A stretch of DNA of 64,000 nt from Rhizobium lentis (GTDB taxonomy: Bacteria; Pseudomonadota; Alphaproteobacteria; Rhizobiales; Rhizobiaceae). A model generated the notes under the pieces. That model did not search any database. It saw only the letters and a list, made by a program, of their open reading frames with translations, and was not told the DNA's origin. The stretch lies in the NCBI RefSeq assembly GCF_014200175.1, contig NZ_JACHBD010000005.1, positions 372,001 through 436,000 of the forward strand, in the 5' to 3' direction. Position 1 is the stretch's first letter. The number at the start of each line of letters is the position of its first letter. Shown here piece after piece: positions 15,846 through 26,435 of the stretch. A program made the position numbers and the translations under genes.

Positions 15846-17630
15846 ATGGCGAAAACGGTCGGCGATTTCATTGTGGCACGGCTTGGCGAATGGGGCGTGC
15901 GGCGTATGTTCGGCTATCCCGGCGACGGCATCAACGGCGTCTTCGGAGCGCTCCACCGCGCGTCCGACAAGATGGAATTCATTCAGGCACGACACGAAGA
16001 AATGGCGGCGTTTATGGCCGCCGCCTATGCGAAATTCTCAGGCGAACTCGGTGTCTGCATCGCCACCTCGGGACCGGGCGCAACCCATCTGATCACAGGT
16101 CTCTACGACGCCCGCATGGACCATCAGCCGGTTCTGGCCATCGTTGGCCAGCAGGCGCGCCGTGCGCTCGGTGGGCGTTATCAGCAGGAGCTCGATCTCG
16201 CCGCCCTCTTTAAGGATGTCGCCAGCGATTTCGTGCAGCAGGCCGCAGCCCCCGCCCAAGTGCGTCATCTGATCGATCGAGCCGCCCGCATCGCACTCGC
16301 CAACAGGACGGTAACAGCAATCATCCTGCCGAACGATCTGCAGGAAATGCCTTATGAGGAGCCCGCGCGAAAGCACGGCACCGTGCATTCGGCCCCAGGT
16401 TACCGGCCGCCGAGGGTCTTTCCTCATGGAGACGATCTTCAGGCTGCGGCCGATATCCTCAACGCCGGAAAGAAGGTGGCGATCCTTGTCGGCGCGGGTG
16501 CGCTCAATGCCGCGGACGAGGTCATCGCCGTAGCGGATCGCCTCCAGGCTGGCGCTGCCAAAGCCCTGCTCGGCAAGGCGGCACTGCCGGACGAGCTCCC
16601 TTGGGTAACCGGTTCGATCGGACTTCTCGGGACAGAACCCTCATGGAACCTCATGCGGAATTGCGACACCCTGCTGATGATCGGCTCCGGCTTTCCCTAT
16701 TCCGAATTCCTGCCGGAGGACGGTCAGGCGCGCGGCGTGCAGATCGACATCAATCCCCACATGCTGTCGCTGCGTTATCCCATGGAGCTCGGTCTGACGG
16801 GCGATGCAGCCGAAACGCTACGGGCGCTCTTGCCTCTGCTGCGCGAAAATCCCGATCGCAGCTGGCGGGAAACCGTCGAGAAGGACGTCACCGCCTGGTG
16901 GAAGACCCTGGACGAGCGTGCGCATGTCGAGGCAAATCCGGTCAATCCGCAACGCGTCGTCAGCGAGCTCTCGCTTCGGTTGCCGGATAACGTGGTCGTC
17001 ACCAGCGATTCCGGCTCCTGCGCGAACTGGTACGCGCGCGACCTAAAGATGCGCCGCGGAATGAAAGGGTCTTTGTCCGGCGGACTGGCCTCGATGGGCG
17101 CTGCCGTCCCCTATGCGATCGCCGCGAAATTCGCCCATTCCGAGCGACCCGTTGTTGGCCTGGTAGGCGACGGCGCTATGCAGATGAACAACCTCGCAGA
17201 GATGATCACTGTTGCCAAATACTGGAAGACATGGACCAATCCGACCTTCGTCGTTTGCGTCTTCAACAATCAGGATCTGAACCAGGTAACCTGGGAACAG
17301 CGGGTGATGGAAGGCGATCCGAAATTCGATGCGTCACAGTCCATTCCGGATCTGCGCTATCACAAATTCGCCGAGCTTATCGGGCTCCGCGGCATCTTCG
17401 TCGACCGGCCAAATCAACTCGGCGCCGCCTGGGAAGAAGCCTTGGCCGCCGACTGCCCCGTCATTCTCGAAGTGAAGACCGATCCCGAAGTGCCGCCGCT
17501 GCCGCCGCATATCACCTTCGAGCAGATGCGGAACATCACCTCAGCCCTGATGACCGGAGATTCACATGAAGCCGGCGTGATCGCCGGCACCTTCCGCCAG
17601 CTCTTTGCCGGAATCTTGTCGCGGCGATAG
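15846..17630 (+). CDS. Thiamine-pyrophosphate-dependent enzyme, pyruvate oxidase/acetolactate synthase-like
   Basis: 594 aa with the three domains of the POX/AHAS family. The PYR domain has the catalytic Glu in ARHEEMAAFMA (E51). The central domain is the FAD/nucleotide type (VAILVGAGALNAADEV). The PP domain has VGDGAMQMNN for Mg-TPP, followed by VVCVFNNQDLNQVTWEQ. It probably decarboxylates pyruvate or another 2-keto acid, as PoxB-type enzymes do in stationary phase. GAGGA precedes the ATG at 15846; another in-frame ATG at 15816 lacks a ribosome site. It is the last gene of the stress island. Assignment as poxB itself is not certain. Confidence 0.85.
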   Translation: MAKTVGDFIVARLGEWGVRRMFGYPGDGINGVFGALHRASDKMEFIQARHEEMAAFMAAAYAKFSGELGVCIATSGPGATHLITGLYDARMDHQPVLAIVGQQARRALGGRYQQELDLAALFKDVASDFVQQAAAPAQVRHLIDRAARIALANRTVTAIILPNDLQEMPYEEPARKHGTVHSAPGYRPPRVFPHGDDLQAAADILNAGKKVAILVGAGALNAADEVIAVADRLQAGAAKALLGKAALPDELPWVTGSIGLLGTEPSWNLMRNCDTLLMIGSGFPYSEFLPEDGQARGVQIDINPHMLSLRYPMELGLTGDAAETLRALLPLLRENPDRSWRETVEKDVTAWWKTLDERAHVEANPVNPQRVVSELSLRLPDNVVVTSDSGSCANWYARDLKMRRGMKGSLSGGLASMGAAVPYAIAAKFAHSERPVVGLVGDGAMQMNNLAEMITVAKYWKTWTNPTFVVCVFNNQDLNQVTWEQRVMEGDPKFDASQSIPDLRYHKFAELIGLRGIFVDRPNQLGAAWEEALAADCPVILEVKTDPEVPPLPPHITFEQMRNITSALMTGDSHEAGVIAGTFRQLFAGILSRR

Positions 17631-17663
17631 GCCTCGACCATTCGCGAGCGACGTCTCACGGTC

Positions 17664-18428
17664 TCAGAACGACAAATCGAGCGCCCTGCCCTCGAACAGA
17701 CGGTCTCGGGATCCTTCGAGATGCGCCTTCATCAGCCTTTGCGCATCATCCGCGCGGCCATCGGCGATCGCCTTGTAGATGGCGTTATGCTCTTCATAGA
17801 CCTGCTCCAGCCCCTGACGCGGGCCGAGCAGGGAAAGGCCGTGCAGATGCATGCCGACGGCGATATGGGCTTTGAGCGCATCGATCGAGGCTGTGTAATA
17901 ATGATTGTTGGCAGCTTCGGTCACGGCGCGATGGAAGATGAAATCGGCATCGGTGCGGTGAAGCTGGTGGCTGGTCGCTTCGCGCAGGTCCGCAAGAGCG
18001 CTGGCGATCTTCTGGATCGCCTGCTCATTGCGGCGCTTGGCGGCGAAATAGGCGGCGGCCGGCTCGATGGTCAGGCGGAACTCGTAGCAGCGCTGAATAT
18101 CGGCAATGGTCTTGACCGGCGAATAGGCAAGCTGTGTCGTCGGCGAACCATGGGCGCTGACGAAGGTGCCGGCGCCTTGCCGGGCATAGACCATGCCCTG
18201 GTCGCGCAGACGCGCCAGCGCATCCCGGACGATCGGCCGTGAAACACCGAGCATCGAGGCAAGTTCGTGTTCGCCGGGAAGGCGTGAATCCGGCGGATAG
18301 TTTCCGCCGCGGATCCGCTCGAGCAGCTGGTCGAAGACGCGATCGACCAGCTTGACGGCCTTGCCACGTTCGGGCTTGCCCGGCGGGCCGGCTTCCGCGT
18401 TCAAAGATTCGCCATTCGCTTCAGTCAC
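17664..18428 (-). CDS. FadR-subfamily GntR transcriptional regulator
   Basis: 254 aa. A winged-helix domain lies at about residues 25-95 (LPGEHELASMLGVSRPIVRD, then the wing MVYARQGAGTFVS), followed by an all-helical FCD effector domain with the usual metal-binding His residues (FIFHRAVTEAANN, EEHNAIY). It probably represses the adjacent kinase/transporter operon and is released by a sugar acid. It is transcribed in the same direction as, and 24 bp downstream of, the acid-sugar kinase gene, so it may be the end of that operon and autoregulated. Candidate operators lie in the 25196-25518 divergent region. Confidence 0.86.
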   Translation of the reverse strand: MTEANGESLNAEAGPPGKPERGKAVKLVDRVFDQLLERIRGGNYPPDSRLPGEHELASMLGVSRPIVRDALARLRDQGMVYARQGAGTFVSAHGSPTTQLAYSPVKTIADIQRCYEFRLTIEPAAAYFAAKRRNEQAIQKIASALADLREATSHQLHRTDADFIFHRAVTEAANNHYYTASIDALKAHIAVGMHLHGLSLLGPRQGLEQVYEEHNAIYKAIADGRADDAQRLMKAHLEGSRDRLFEGRALDLSF

Positions 18429-18452
18429 GTCATTCTCCCCGACGGTATCTTA

Positions 18453-19517
18453 CTATGCCGCCTGATTCCGAAGTACCAGTCTTAGCAAACTATCAGGCTT
18501 GCCGAAGCCCCCCGATTTGACGGCGCACCGGAAAGGCCGGCCGTCGGCTGCCGCGACATCGAACCACGGAATACCGGCCTCGATTTCGCCCTTGGGTGTG
18601 AGCACCTTCACGTCAAGCGCATGGAGGATTGCCAGCGCCGTATCGCCGCCGCCGACCATCAGCATATCGGGCCTGGTATCGCCGATCACCCTTTTGACAC
18701 CTGCGGCAAAGTCATGGGCGACGTGGGCCGCATCGGCCGTCATATCGCCGGTGCAGCGCAGCAGCACCGGCAGCGCCAGGCCCTCCCCGCAATCAATCTG
18801 CCCCATCGGCGCGTCCACCACCATCCGCAAGGCGCCGGAGGCTTCGAGCCGGTTCATCTGGGCGCCAGTTATCGGATCGCGCGAACCGAAGGCAAACAGC
18901 GTGCGTGGGGTTGTCACAAATTCCGTCACCGGCCGCCGCTCGCTCTCGCCGAGCCGGCGGGCGAAGGCCGCACCGAGGCCCCGCGCACCGACGGCGAGCG
19001 TCGTCAGCCAGACATGACCCGCGACGATCTGATCGAGATCGGCATCGTCCGCGGCATCGGCAACGATGACACTGTTCACGCGGCTCTCGAACAGATCAGA
19101 GATCGGCAGCGGCTTGTTGACGCCGCGGCCGACGACGCAGCCCCGGTAGGTCAGGCGCTCCTGATCGGGGATAGCGGGCGCCACGAGGATATTCTTCAGG
19201 CCGAGCGCATCCGCAAGCGCCAGGCTTTCGGCCGCGACATTGCCCTTCAGCCTGGAGTCGATCTTCTTCATGACGACGCCGGGCGTCACGTCGCGAAACA
19301 CCCCGGCCGCCCACCGCACCCTTTCGGCGGCTTCATGCCCGCTCAGCGCGCGCGAGGCAGTATTGACGACGACGACATCGCAGCCGGTGGCAATAGCATC
19401 CTGCGCCGCTCCGACATCGACGGCGACCGCGACCGAGAGGCCGGCCGCAACGAAGGGGGTGCCGGTATCGAGCGCCCCCGTCAGATCGTCGGCGATGATC
19501 GCGGCCTTCAGCGTCAT
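18453..19517 (-). CDS. Four-carbon acid sugar kinase (DUF1537 family, OtnK/DtnK-like)
   Basis: 354 aa with the DUF1537 hallmarks: the N-terminal IIADDLTGALDTG (residues 6-18) and VMKKIDSRLKGN that bind the sugar acid, and the C-terminal nucleotide-binding MVGGGDTAL. Length is somewhat shorter than the usual 400-430 aa. Family members phosphorylate erythronate, threonate or related C4 acids at O4, giving the substrate of PdxA2-type dehydrogenases; a pdxA2-like gene lies at 29124. Its ATG overlaps the stop of the upstream ABC ATPase (ATGA), so it is the fifth gene of the transporter operon. Stereochemistry of the substrate is open. Confidence 0.88.
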   Translation of the reverse strand: MTLKAAIIADDLTGALDTGTPFVAAGLSVAVAVDVGAAQDAIATGCDVVVVNTASRALSGHEAAERVRWAAGVFRDVTPGVVMKKIDSRLKGNVAAESLALADALGLKNILVAPAIPDQERLTYRGCVVGRGVNKPLPISDLFESRVNSVIVADAADDADLDQIVAGHVWLTTLAVGARGLGAAFARRLGESERRPVTEFVTTPRTLFAFGSRDPITGAQMNRLEASGALRMVVDAPMGQIDCGEGLALPVLLRCTGDMTADAAHVAHDFAAGVKRVIGDTRPDMLMVGGGDTALAILHALDVKVLTPKGEIEAGIPWFDVAAADGRPFRCAVKSGGFGKPDSLLRLVLRNQAA

Positions 19518-20505
19518 GCGATCTCACCCGTATTGACGGCGTGGCAGGCGACGAGATGGCCGGGCTTGGCTTCCTTCCAGACAGGAATGACCTTGCTGCA
19601 GACATCCATGGCGATCGGGCAGCGGGTGTGGAAACGGCAGCCGGACGGCGGGTTCAGCGGGCTCGGCACGTCTCCCTGCAGGATCTGGCGTTGACGCGTG
19701 CGCTCATGCTCCGGATCGGTCTCCGGAACGGCCGACAACAGCGCCTTCGTATAGGGATGCAGCGGGTTGTCGAAGAGTTCCTCGCGGGTGGCAAGTTCGG
19801 CAAGCCGACCGAGATACATGACGCCGACGCGGGTGCTGATATGGCGCACCACCGCAAGGTCATGGGCGATGAAGAGGTAGGTCAGCCCGTATTTCTCCTG
19901 CAGATCGAGCAGCAGGTTGATGATCTGCGCCTGGATGGACACGTCGAGCGCCGAGATCGCCTCGTCACAGACGATGAATTTCGGCTGGCAGGCGAGCGCC
20001 CGGGCAATGACGACACGCTGGCGCTGGCCGCCGGAAAGCTCATGCGGGTAGCGCTGGGCAAAACGTGTCGGCAGGCCGACATCGGTGAACAGCGTCGCCA
20101 CCCTCTCCTTGAGCTCGGCCTTGGTGCACAGCTTGTGAAAGAGGATCGGCTCGCCGATCGCCTCGCCCACCGTCATGCGCGGGTTGAGCGTCGAATAGGG
20201 ATCCTGGAAGACGATCTGCAGGTCGCGACGGAACGGCCGCATCTGCTTTTCATCAAGCTTGGCGAGGTCCTGGCCCTTGTAGACCACCTTGCCGCTGGTC
20301 GCCTTGTAGAGGTTGAGGATGGTGAAGCCGGTCGTCGATTTGCCGCAGCCGGATTCGCCGACGAGGCTCAACGTTTCGCCTTCCATGATGTCGAGATCGA
20401 CATTGTCGAGCGCATAGACGGTTGCCGTGCGTTCGCCGAAGGCGCCGAGCTTGACGTGGAAATGCTTGACCAGATTTTCGACTTTGAGCAGCGGTTGCGC
20501 AGCCA

Positions 20506-20509
<4 letters not shown>
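19514..20509 (-). CDS. ABC transporter ATP-binding protein, OppF/DppF type
   Basis: 331 aa. It has Walker [10 protein letters not shown], signature LSGGQRQR, Walker [12 protein letters not shown] and H-loop [11 protein letters not shown], plus the C-terminal oligopeptide-transporter extension with the cysteine-bearing [16 protein letters not shown]. It powers the importer together with the OppD-like partner upstream; the stop/start spacing is tight. Although the family is named for peptides, many members import sugars or opines, and the linked kinase and aldolase suggest a sugar-acid substrate here. Confidence 0.9.
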
Positions 20510-21509
<1,000 letters not shown>

Positions 21510-21513
<4 letters not shown>

Positions 21514-22469
21514 TTGCTGCCCCGCGGATTGAGCGCGTCGTTGAGGCCGTCGCCGAGGAAGCTGAAGGCAACTGAGGCAAGGCCGAGCACGGCCGCCGGA
21601 GCGGCGAGAAGATGCGGATAATGCTGCCAGACGCGCAGGCCGTCCGAGATCATGTTGCCCCAGCTCGGCGTTGGCGGATTGACCCCGACGCCGAGGAAGC
21701 TGAAGGCGCTTTCCAGCACCATTGCGGTGCCGAGACCGGCGCTGACCGAGACGATCAGCGGCCCGAGTGCATTCGGCACGACATAACGCTTGATGATGAC
21801 CCAGTTCGACAGGCCGAGCGCCTGGGCGGCGGTGATGTAGGGCCGGCTGCGGATTGACAGCACCTGGGCGCGCACGAGGCGCGCATAGGGCGGCCAGGAG
21901 ATCAGCGCCATCGAGCCGAAGACGAGGATGAAATCGACCCATATCGTCTGGCGATAGAAGGGATTGAGGGTCTCGAGGTAGCGCGCTTCCATCCAGCGGG
22001 TGATCGGCGATTTCAGCGAAGCGTTGATGACGACGACGAGCAGCAGGTTGGGAACCGACATGGTCACGTCGGTCAGCCACATGATGGCGCGGTCGAAGGG
22101 ATTGCCGAAGAACCCGGCGACGGCACCGAGGGTGAGGCCGATCAGCACCGCAAAGAAGGTGACGATGACGGCAACGAGGAAAGCGGTCCGCGTGCCGAAG
22201 ACGACGCGGCTGAAGACGTCGCGGCCGAGGTCGTCGGTTCCGAAGAGGTGGCTCATCGACGGCAGTGCGTTGCGGGCGTTGAGATCCTGGCTGAGAAAAT
22301 CATAGGGCGTGAGGTAAGGCCCGAAGATCGCCGTGAAGGCGAGGATCAGGACGACGATGAGGCCGAAGACGGCGAGCTTGTTGCGTTTCAGCCGGTGCCA
22401 GGCGTCGCGCCACAGGCTGACCGGCGGCTCCTCGATGGTCTGGGTGGTGGAAAGAGGGATTGCGGACAT
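21510..22469 (-). CDS. ABC transporter permease, OppC/DppC type
   Basis: 319 aa with six predicted membrane segments, the first at about residues 34-54. The N-terminal FGTDDLGRDVFSR motif is characteristic of the DppC branch, and the EAA loop (TAAQALGLSNWVIIKRYVVP) contacts the ATPase. It follows the DppB-like permease with a 2 bp gap. Inner-membrane channel half of the importer. Confidence 0.9.
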
Positions 22470-22471
22470 GG

Positions 22472-23434
22472 TCAGCGGCTCCTTCTTGAATCATTGGCGC
22501 GGGGGTCGAGCAGCGGATAGAGCACGTCAACCAGCAGGTTCGACACCATCACCAGGAACGATCCGATCAGCGTGATGGCAAGAATGACGGGATAATCGGA
22601 ATTGATCAGCGCCTGCACCGTCAGGCGTCCGAGCCCCGGCAGACCGAAGACCAGTTCAACGAAGATCGCGCCGTTGACGATGGTGATCATGATCAGGCCG
22701 AGCTGGGTCACCACGGGTGTCAGCACTGGCCGCAGGATATGGCGCAGCGCCACGATGATCTCCGGCACGCCCTTGGCGCGGGCAGTGCGGACGAAATCCT
22801 CCGACAACACCTCGATGACGGCGGCCCGAGTCTGACGCACGATCAAAGCGATCGGCTGGAAGGACAGCACGAGCAGCGGCAGCAGGATGCGGACATCGAA
22901 GACGCCGCCCCAGCCATAAGGCACGCTCGTGCCCGGCAAAAGCACGATGAGGCCGACCATCAGCAGCGGACCGGCGACATAGGCGGGGATCGCCCAGAGG
23001 AAGAGCGCTGAACCCAGAATGGCATAGTCGAGGCGCGAATTCTGGTTCAGCGCGGCGATCATGCCGAGCGGGATCGCGACGACAGCCGTCAGGATGATGG
23101 CGCAGAGGGCAAGCTGGAACGAGACCGGGGCGGCAGCCGAGACCATCGCCCAGACGGCGCGGCCAGATGTCAGCGAATTGCCAAACTGGCCATGCAGCAG
23201 GTTCCAGATGTAAAGGCCGAACTGCTCGATGAAGGGCCTGTTGAGGCCGGCACTCTCACGGATGGCTTCGATGCGCTGCGGATTATAGGCGACGTCGCCC
23301 GGCGCGCGCAGGAAGATCAGCTTGATCGGATCGCCGGCCCCATAGAAGGCCAGCGCGTAAACGGCCAGCATCACCACCAGAACGGACGGAATCCAGATGG
23401 CAAACCGGGATAGCACGTAGCGCAGCAAGGCCAC
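22472..23434 (-). CDS. ABC transporter permease, OppB/DppB type
   Basis: 320 aa. The N-terminus ALLRYVLSRFAIWIPSVLVV is the usual first membrane helix of DppB proteins; five further segments and the EAA loop (TARAKGVPEIIVALRHILRP) follow. It is the second gene of the importer operon, 123 bp downstream of the binding-protein gene. The gap fits a transcript-processing or attenuation site, as is common after abundant binding-protein genes, though no strong hairpin was identified. Confidence 0.9.
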   Translation of the reverse strand: MALLRYVLSRFAIWIPSVLVVMLAVYALAFYGAGDPIKLIFLRAPGDVAYNPQRIEAIRESAGLNRPFIEQFGLYIWNLLHGQFGNSLTSGRAVWAMVSAAAPVSFQLALCAIILTAVVAIPLGMIAALNQNSRLDYAILGSALFLWAIPAYVAGPLLMVGLIVLLPGTSVPYGWGGVFDVRILLPLLVLSFQPIALIVRQTRAAVIEVLSEDFVRTARAKGVPEIIVALRHILRPVLTPVVTQLGLIMITIVNGAIFVELVFGLPGLGRLTVQALINSDYPVILAITLIGSFLVMVSNLLVDVLYPLLDPRANDSRRSR

Positions 23435-23557
23435 CTCCCACCTGTTGTTCGATGCGGTCCATCCTTAAGCCAGGCAGATCGCATCTCTTCGTCTTGAAAC
23501 TTGCGCGAAGGCCTTGCAGCCTTCGCGCGCTTACTGCCGGGCGACTATTGTTCCGGA

Positions 23558-25195
23558 TCAGCCGATGGAAATGTTCCAGGGTTCGGCGATCTGCCAGTCG
23601 AGGTTCTTCTCCATGCCCTTGACCTCCTTGGTGGCCCAGCGCGACATCGCCTGAGAATACCATGGAATGAAGGCCCAATCTTCGCGGAACGCCTTCTGGG
23701 CCTCCTGGGCGAGAGCAACGCGCTGCGGATCGTCCGCAGCCTTGGTCGCCGCTTCGGCAAGGGCGCCGTCGACCTTGTCGTTCTTGTATCCGCCGAGCTT
23801 GTTCTGCGCGTTCGAAGAGGTCGAGGCGATGCTGCCCGTGAGATAGGAGACGGCGTCCGGGACACGGGTGCCGACGTCGTCGCGGAAGATCTGGACCGAG
23901 TTCTGATCCGGACCAGCATAGGCGTCCTGCTGCGGTTTCATGTCGACGGCCGTGATGCCGAGGTTCTGGCGCCACTGCTCCGCGATAAACTGGGCGGCGG
24001 CCTGAATGGCCGGCGCCGAAATGCCGACGAACAGGATCTTCGGCAGGCGCTCGGGCCCGCCATAGCTCGATTCGGCAAGCAGCTTTTTGGCGGCTGCCGG
24101 ATCATAGGGAAAGGGCTCGAAGCCGGAATTGTCGGCGCCGGGAACCGAGTTGAGGATCTGGTCGGCCTTCTTGTGCGGCCCATCCGGATAGGACGCCTTG
24201 AAAAGGCCGTCGCGGTCGACCGCCATGATCAGCGCCTGGCGCACCTTCGGATCATCCATCGGCGCGCGGGAGATATTGAACCAGAAGTGCTGGCTGGTCG
24301 GGATCAGCGGGCCGGCCGAGAATTCCGGGCCGAGATCCTGGATGATCGTCGAGGTGACCAACTCGGTATGGGCGTTGAACTCGCCGGATTTGATCAGCGA
24401 TGTCGCGGTGACATTGTCCTCGATCGAGGTGATGTCGATGCGGGCAAGCTTCGGCTTCGGCCCAAAGAAGTTCTCATTCGGCTCGAAGGTGATCTTGCCG
24501 GCATCGATATCGATGCTCGTCAGCTTGAACGGACCGGAGAAGACCGGCTTGTTCTCCGGCTTGTACCAGTCGATAATCTCCTCGCCGTCGCTGCCGCGCG
24601 ACTGCGACGCCTTGGTGATCGGTGCGATGTGGTTGGCGAGGCGCATGAAGAAGATCGGATCGGCAGCGGTCAGCGTCACCACCACCGTTCCCTCGTCGGG
24701 CGTCGCGACACCGGTCAGTTCGTTGCCCGAGCCGGCGGCGATTTCGGCATAGCCCTTGACCTTGCTCAGCACCTGGTCGGCGCGCTGGCTCTTGGTGTTC
24801 GGCATCGAGGCGACTTCCCACGACCCCTTGACGTCGGCAGAGCTGATCTTGCTGCCGTCGGAGAAGACCGCCTTCGGGTCGATCTTGAAGGTCCAGACCG
24901 TGTTGTCGGCCGATTCCCAGCTGGTGAAGACGTAGGGCTTGATATTGCCCTGACTGTCGAAATACATGGGCGAAGCCCACCAGATCGAGTTCCAGCGGAA
25001 CGTTCTGCCGCCGCCGCGCAGCGGCGACCAGTCCTGGTCGAAGGCCGGATGGGCGACCTTCAGGACCTGGCCCTCGTCGGCCAGCACGATGCGGGCATTC
25101 ATCCCGAATACGGTCAGCCCGATGCCGGCGGCAAGGCCGAGCTTCAGCGCGTTGCGACGCGATAGATTGGTTTCATCCGATTGATCAAAAGACAT
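23558..25195 (-). CDS. ABC transporter substrate-binding protein, family 5 (Opp/Dpp type)
   Basis: 545 aa. The N-terminus has a twin-arginine signal (SRRNALKLGLAAG, residues 12-24), so export may use Tat. The body has the SBP_bac_5 fold with typical phrases such as DGSKISSADVKGSWE (normally DGxxxTAxDVxxS) and a hinge near FNISRAPMDDPKVRQALIMA. It is the first gene of the importer operon and diverges from the aldolase gene at 25519. The ligand is unknown; the neighbouring kinase, aldolase and PdxA2 suggest a sugar acid or a conjugate of one. Confidence 0.88.
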   Translation of the reverse strand: MSFDQSDETNLSRRNALKLGLAAGIGLTVFGMNARIVLADEGQVLKVAHPAFDQDWSPLRGGGRTFRWNSIWWASPMYFDSQGNIKPYVFTSWESADNTVWTFKIDPKAVFSDGSKISSADVKGSWEVASMPNTKSQRADQVLSKVKGYAEIAAGSGNELTGVATPDEGTVVVTLTAADPIFFMRLANHIAPITKASQSRGSDGEEIIDWYKPENKPVFSGPFKLTSIDIDAGKITFEPNENFFGPKPKLARIDITSIEDNVTATSLIKSGEFNAHTELVTSTIIQDLGPEFSAGPLIPTSQHFWFNISRAPMDDPKVRQALIMAVDRDGLFKASYPDGPHKKADQILNSVPGADNSGFEPFPYDPAAAKKLLAESSYGGPERLPKILFVGISAPAIQAAAQFIAEQWRQNLGITAVDMKPQQDAYAGPDQNSVQIFRDDVGTRVPDAVSYLTGSIASTSSNAQNKLGGYKNDKVDGALAEAATKAADDPQRVALAQEAQKAFREDWAFIPWYSQAMSRWATKEVKGMEKNLDWQIAEPWNISIG

Positions 25196-25518
25196 GGCAT
25201 TCCTCCCAGGTGAAATCGGCAGCGCTCTCCCTGCGCTGCCAGGCGCAGCACAATCCGTCGCCTATCGTTCTCTCGTTATTGTAAATATGTCAACAAAAAA
25301 TCACGATTTTCATTCGAACAAAATTTATCTCTGAAAAAATGTAAGTAATTACAGCCAGATAAGCTTTCGATTTCAGGTCAGGCCATTTTGTCTTCTTGAC
25401 AAAAGCGCCGCAATGGAAAAGTTCTTAGCACTCCATCGCAGATAGATGCATGACAATCGGGCGCAGTCGAGCGGTTCGGACACGGATCGGCAAGCCGGGA
25501 CGCACTGGAGGAGGAGAA
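25196..25518. promoter_or_regulatory. Divergent promoter/operator region of the acid-sugar cluster
   Basis: 323 bp between the importer operon and the aldolase operon, strikingly AT-rich in the middle. Two operator-like palindromes stand out: TTGT-N10-ACAA at 25279-25296, which overlaps a minus-strand TTGACA at 25288-25293, and TGTAA-GTAA-TTACA at 25340-25353. FadR-type GntR proteins often bind short palindromes of this kind, so the regulator at 17664 is the likely ligand. The sequence ATTGTAAAT at 25278-25286 recurs at 27641-27649. Confidence 0.5.
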
Positions 25519-26424
25519 ATGAGCCATCACAGGATCACCGGTGTCTTCAGCGCGGCGGCAACGCCGCTGACCGCAGACAACACCCCGGATCTCGCGCTTT
25601 TCACCGACCATTGCCAGCGGCTGCTGGCCGAGGGATGCCACGGCGTGGCCCTGCTCGGCACGACCGGTGAGGCCAATTCCTTCTCCGGCAACGAGCGGCG
25701 CGCCATTCTGGAAGCGGCTGTGAATGCCGGCATACCGGCCGACAGGCTCTTGCCGGGCACTGGCGTCGTCGCCATCCCGGAGACCGTGGAACTGACCCGG
25801 CACGCGCTGTCGCTCGGCGTCACCAAGGTGGTGATGCTGCCGCCCTTCTATTACAAGGGCGTCTCCGACGACGGCCTGTTCGCCGCCTATTCGCAAGTGC
25901 TGGAAAAGGTCGCCGACACGCGTCTGCGGGTCATTCTTTATCATATTCCGCAGGTTTCTGGTGTTCCGCTCTCCCTCCCGCTGATCGGCCGGCTGATTGC
26001 GGCCTTCCCGGAAACCGTCGTCGGCATCAAGGAATCGGCCGGCGATTTCAACAACATGCAGGCCATCATCGCCGCTCATCCCGGCTTTTCCGTCCTGGCC
26101 GGCGCCGATCCGCTGCTGCTGCCGCTGATGAAGGCCGGCGGTGCCGGCTGCATCACCGCCACCTCCAATCTCGTGGCGGATTCGCTCCGCACCGTTTACG
26201 ATCATGTCCATGACGAGGCCCGCGCCGCCGATGTCGAGGCGGCGCAGGCGCGCATCAACGCCTATCGCACGCTTTCCAACTCCTACGTCCAGATCCCGAC
26301 GATCAAGGCAATGGTCGGGCTGAAGACGGGTAACCCCGCCTGGAAGCGCACGCGCGCACCGCTGATGCCGCTGAGCGAGGCCGACTATGCCGCACTCGCC
26401 GATAGCTACGCCAAGCTGCCTTGA
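25519..26424 (+). CDS. DHDPS/N-acetylneuraminate lyase family class I aldolase
   Basis: 301 aa TIM barrel. It has the family motif LLGTTGE (45-51), the catalytic tyrosine Y141 (ILYHIPQVSG) and the Schiff-base lysine K171 (VVGIKESAGD). Members cleave or form 2-keto-3-deoxy sugar acids with pyruvate as one partner. Here the kinase and PdxA2-type enzyme nearby make a catabolic lyase more likely than lysine biosynthesis. The ATG at 25519 follows GGAGGAGGAG. It heads the plus-strand operon, with the sialidase-fold gene 11 bp downstream. Exact substrate is not determined. Confidence 0.86.
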   Translation: MSHHRITGVFSAAATPLTADNTPDLALFTDHCQRLLAEGCHGVALLGTTGEANSFSGNERRAILEAAVNAGIPADRLLPGTGVVAIPETVELTRHALSLGVTKVVMLPPFYYKGVSDDGLFAAYSQVLEKVADTRLRVILYHIPQVSGVPLSLPLIGRLIAAFPETVVGIKESAGDFNNMQAIIAAHPGFSVLAGADPLLLPLMKAGGAGCITATSNLVADSLRTVYDHVHDEARAADVEAAQARINAYRTLSNSYVQIPTIKAMVGLKTGNPAWKRTRAPLMPLSEADYAALADSYAKLP

Positions 26425-26435
26425 GGAGATCCACC

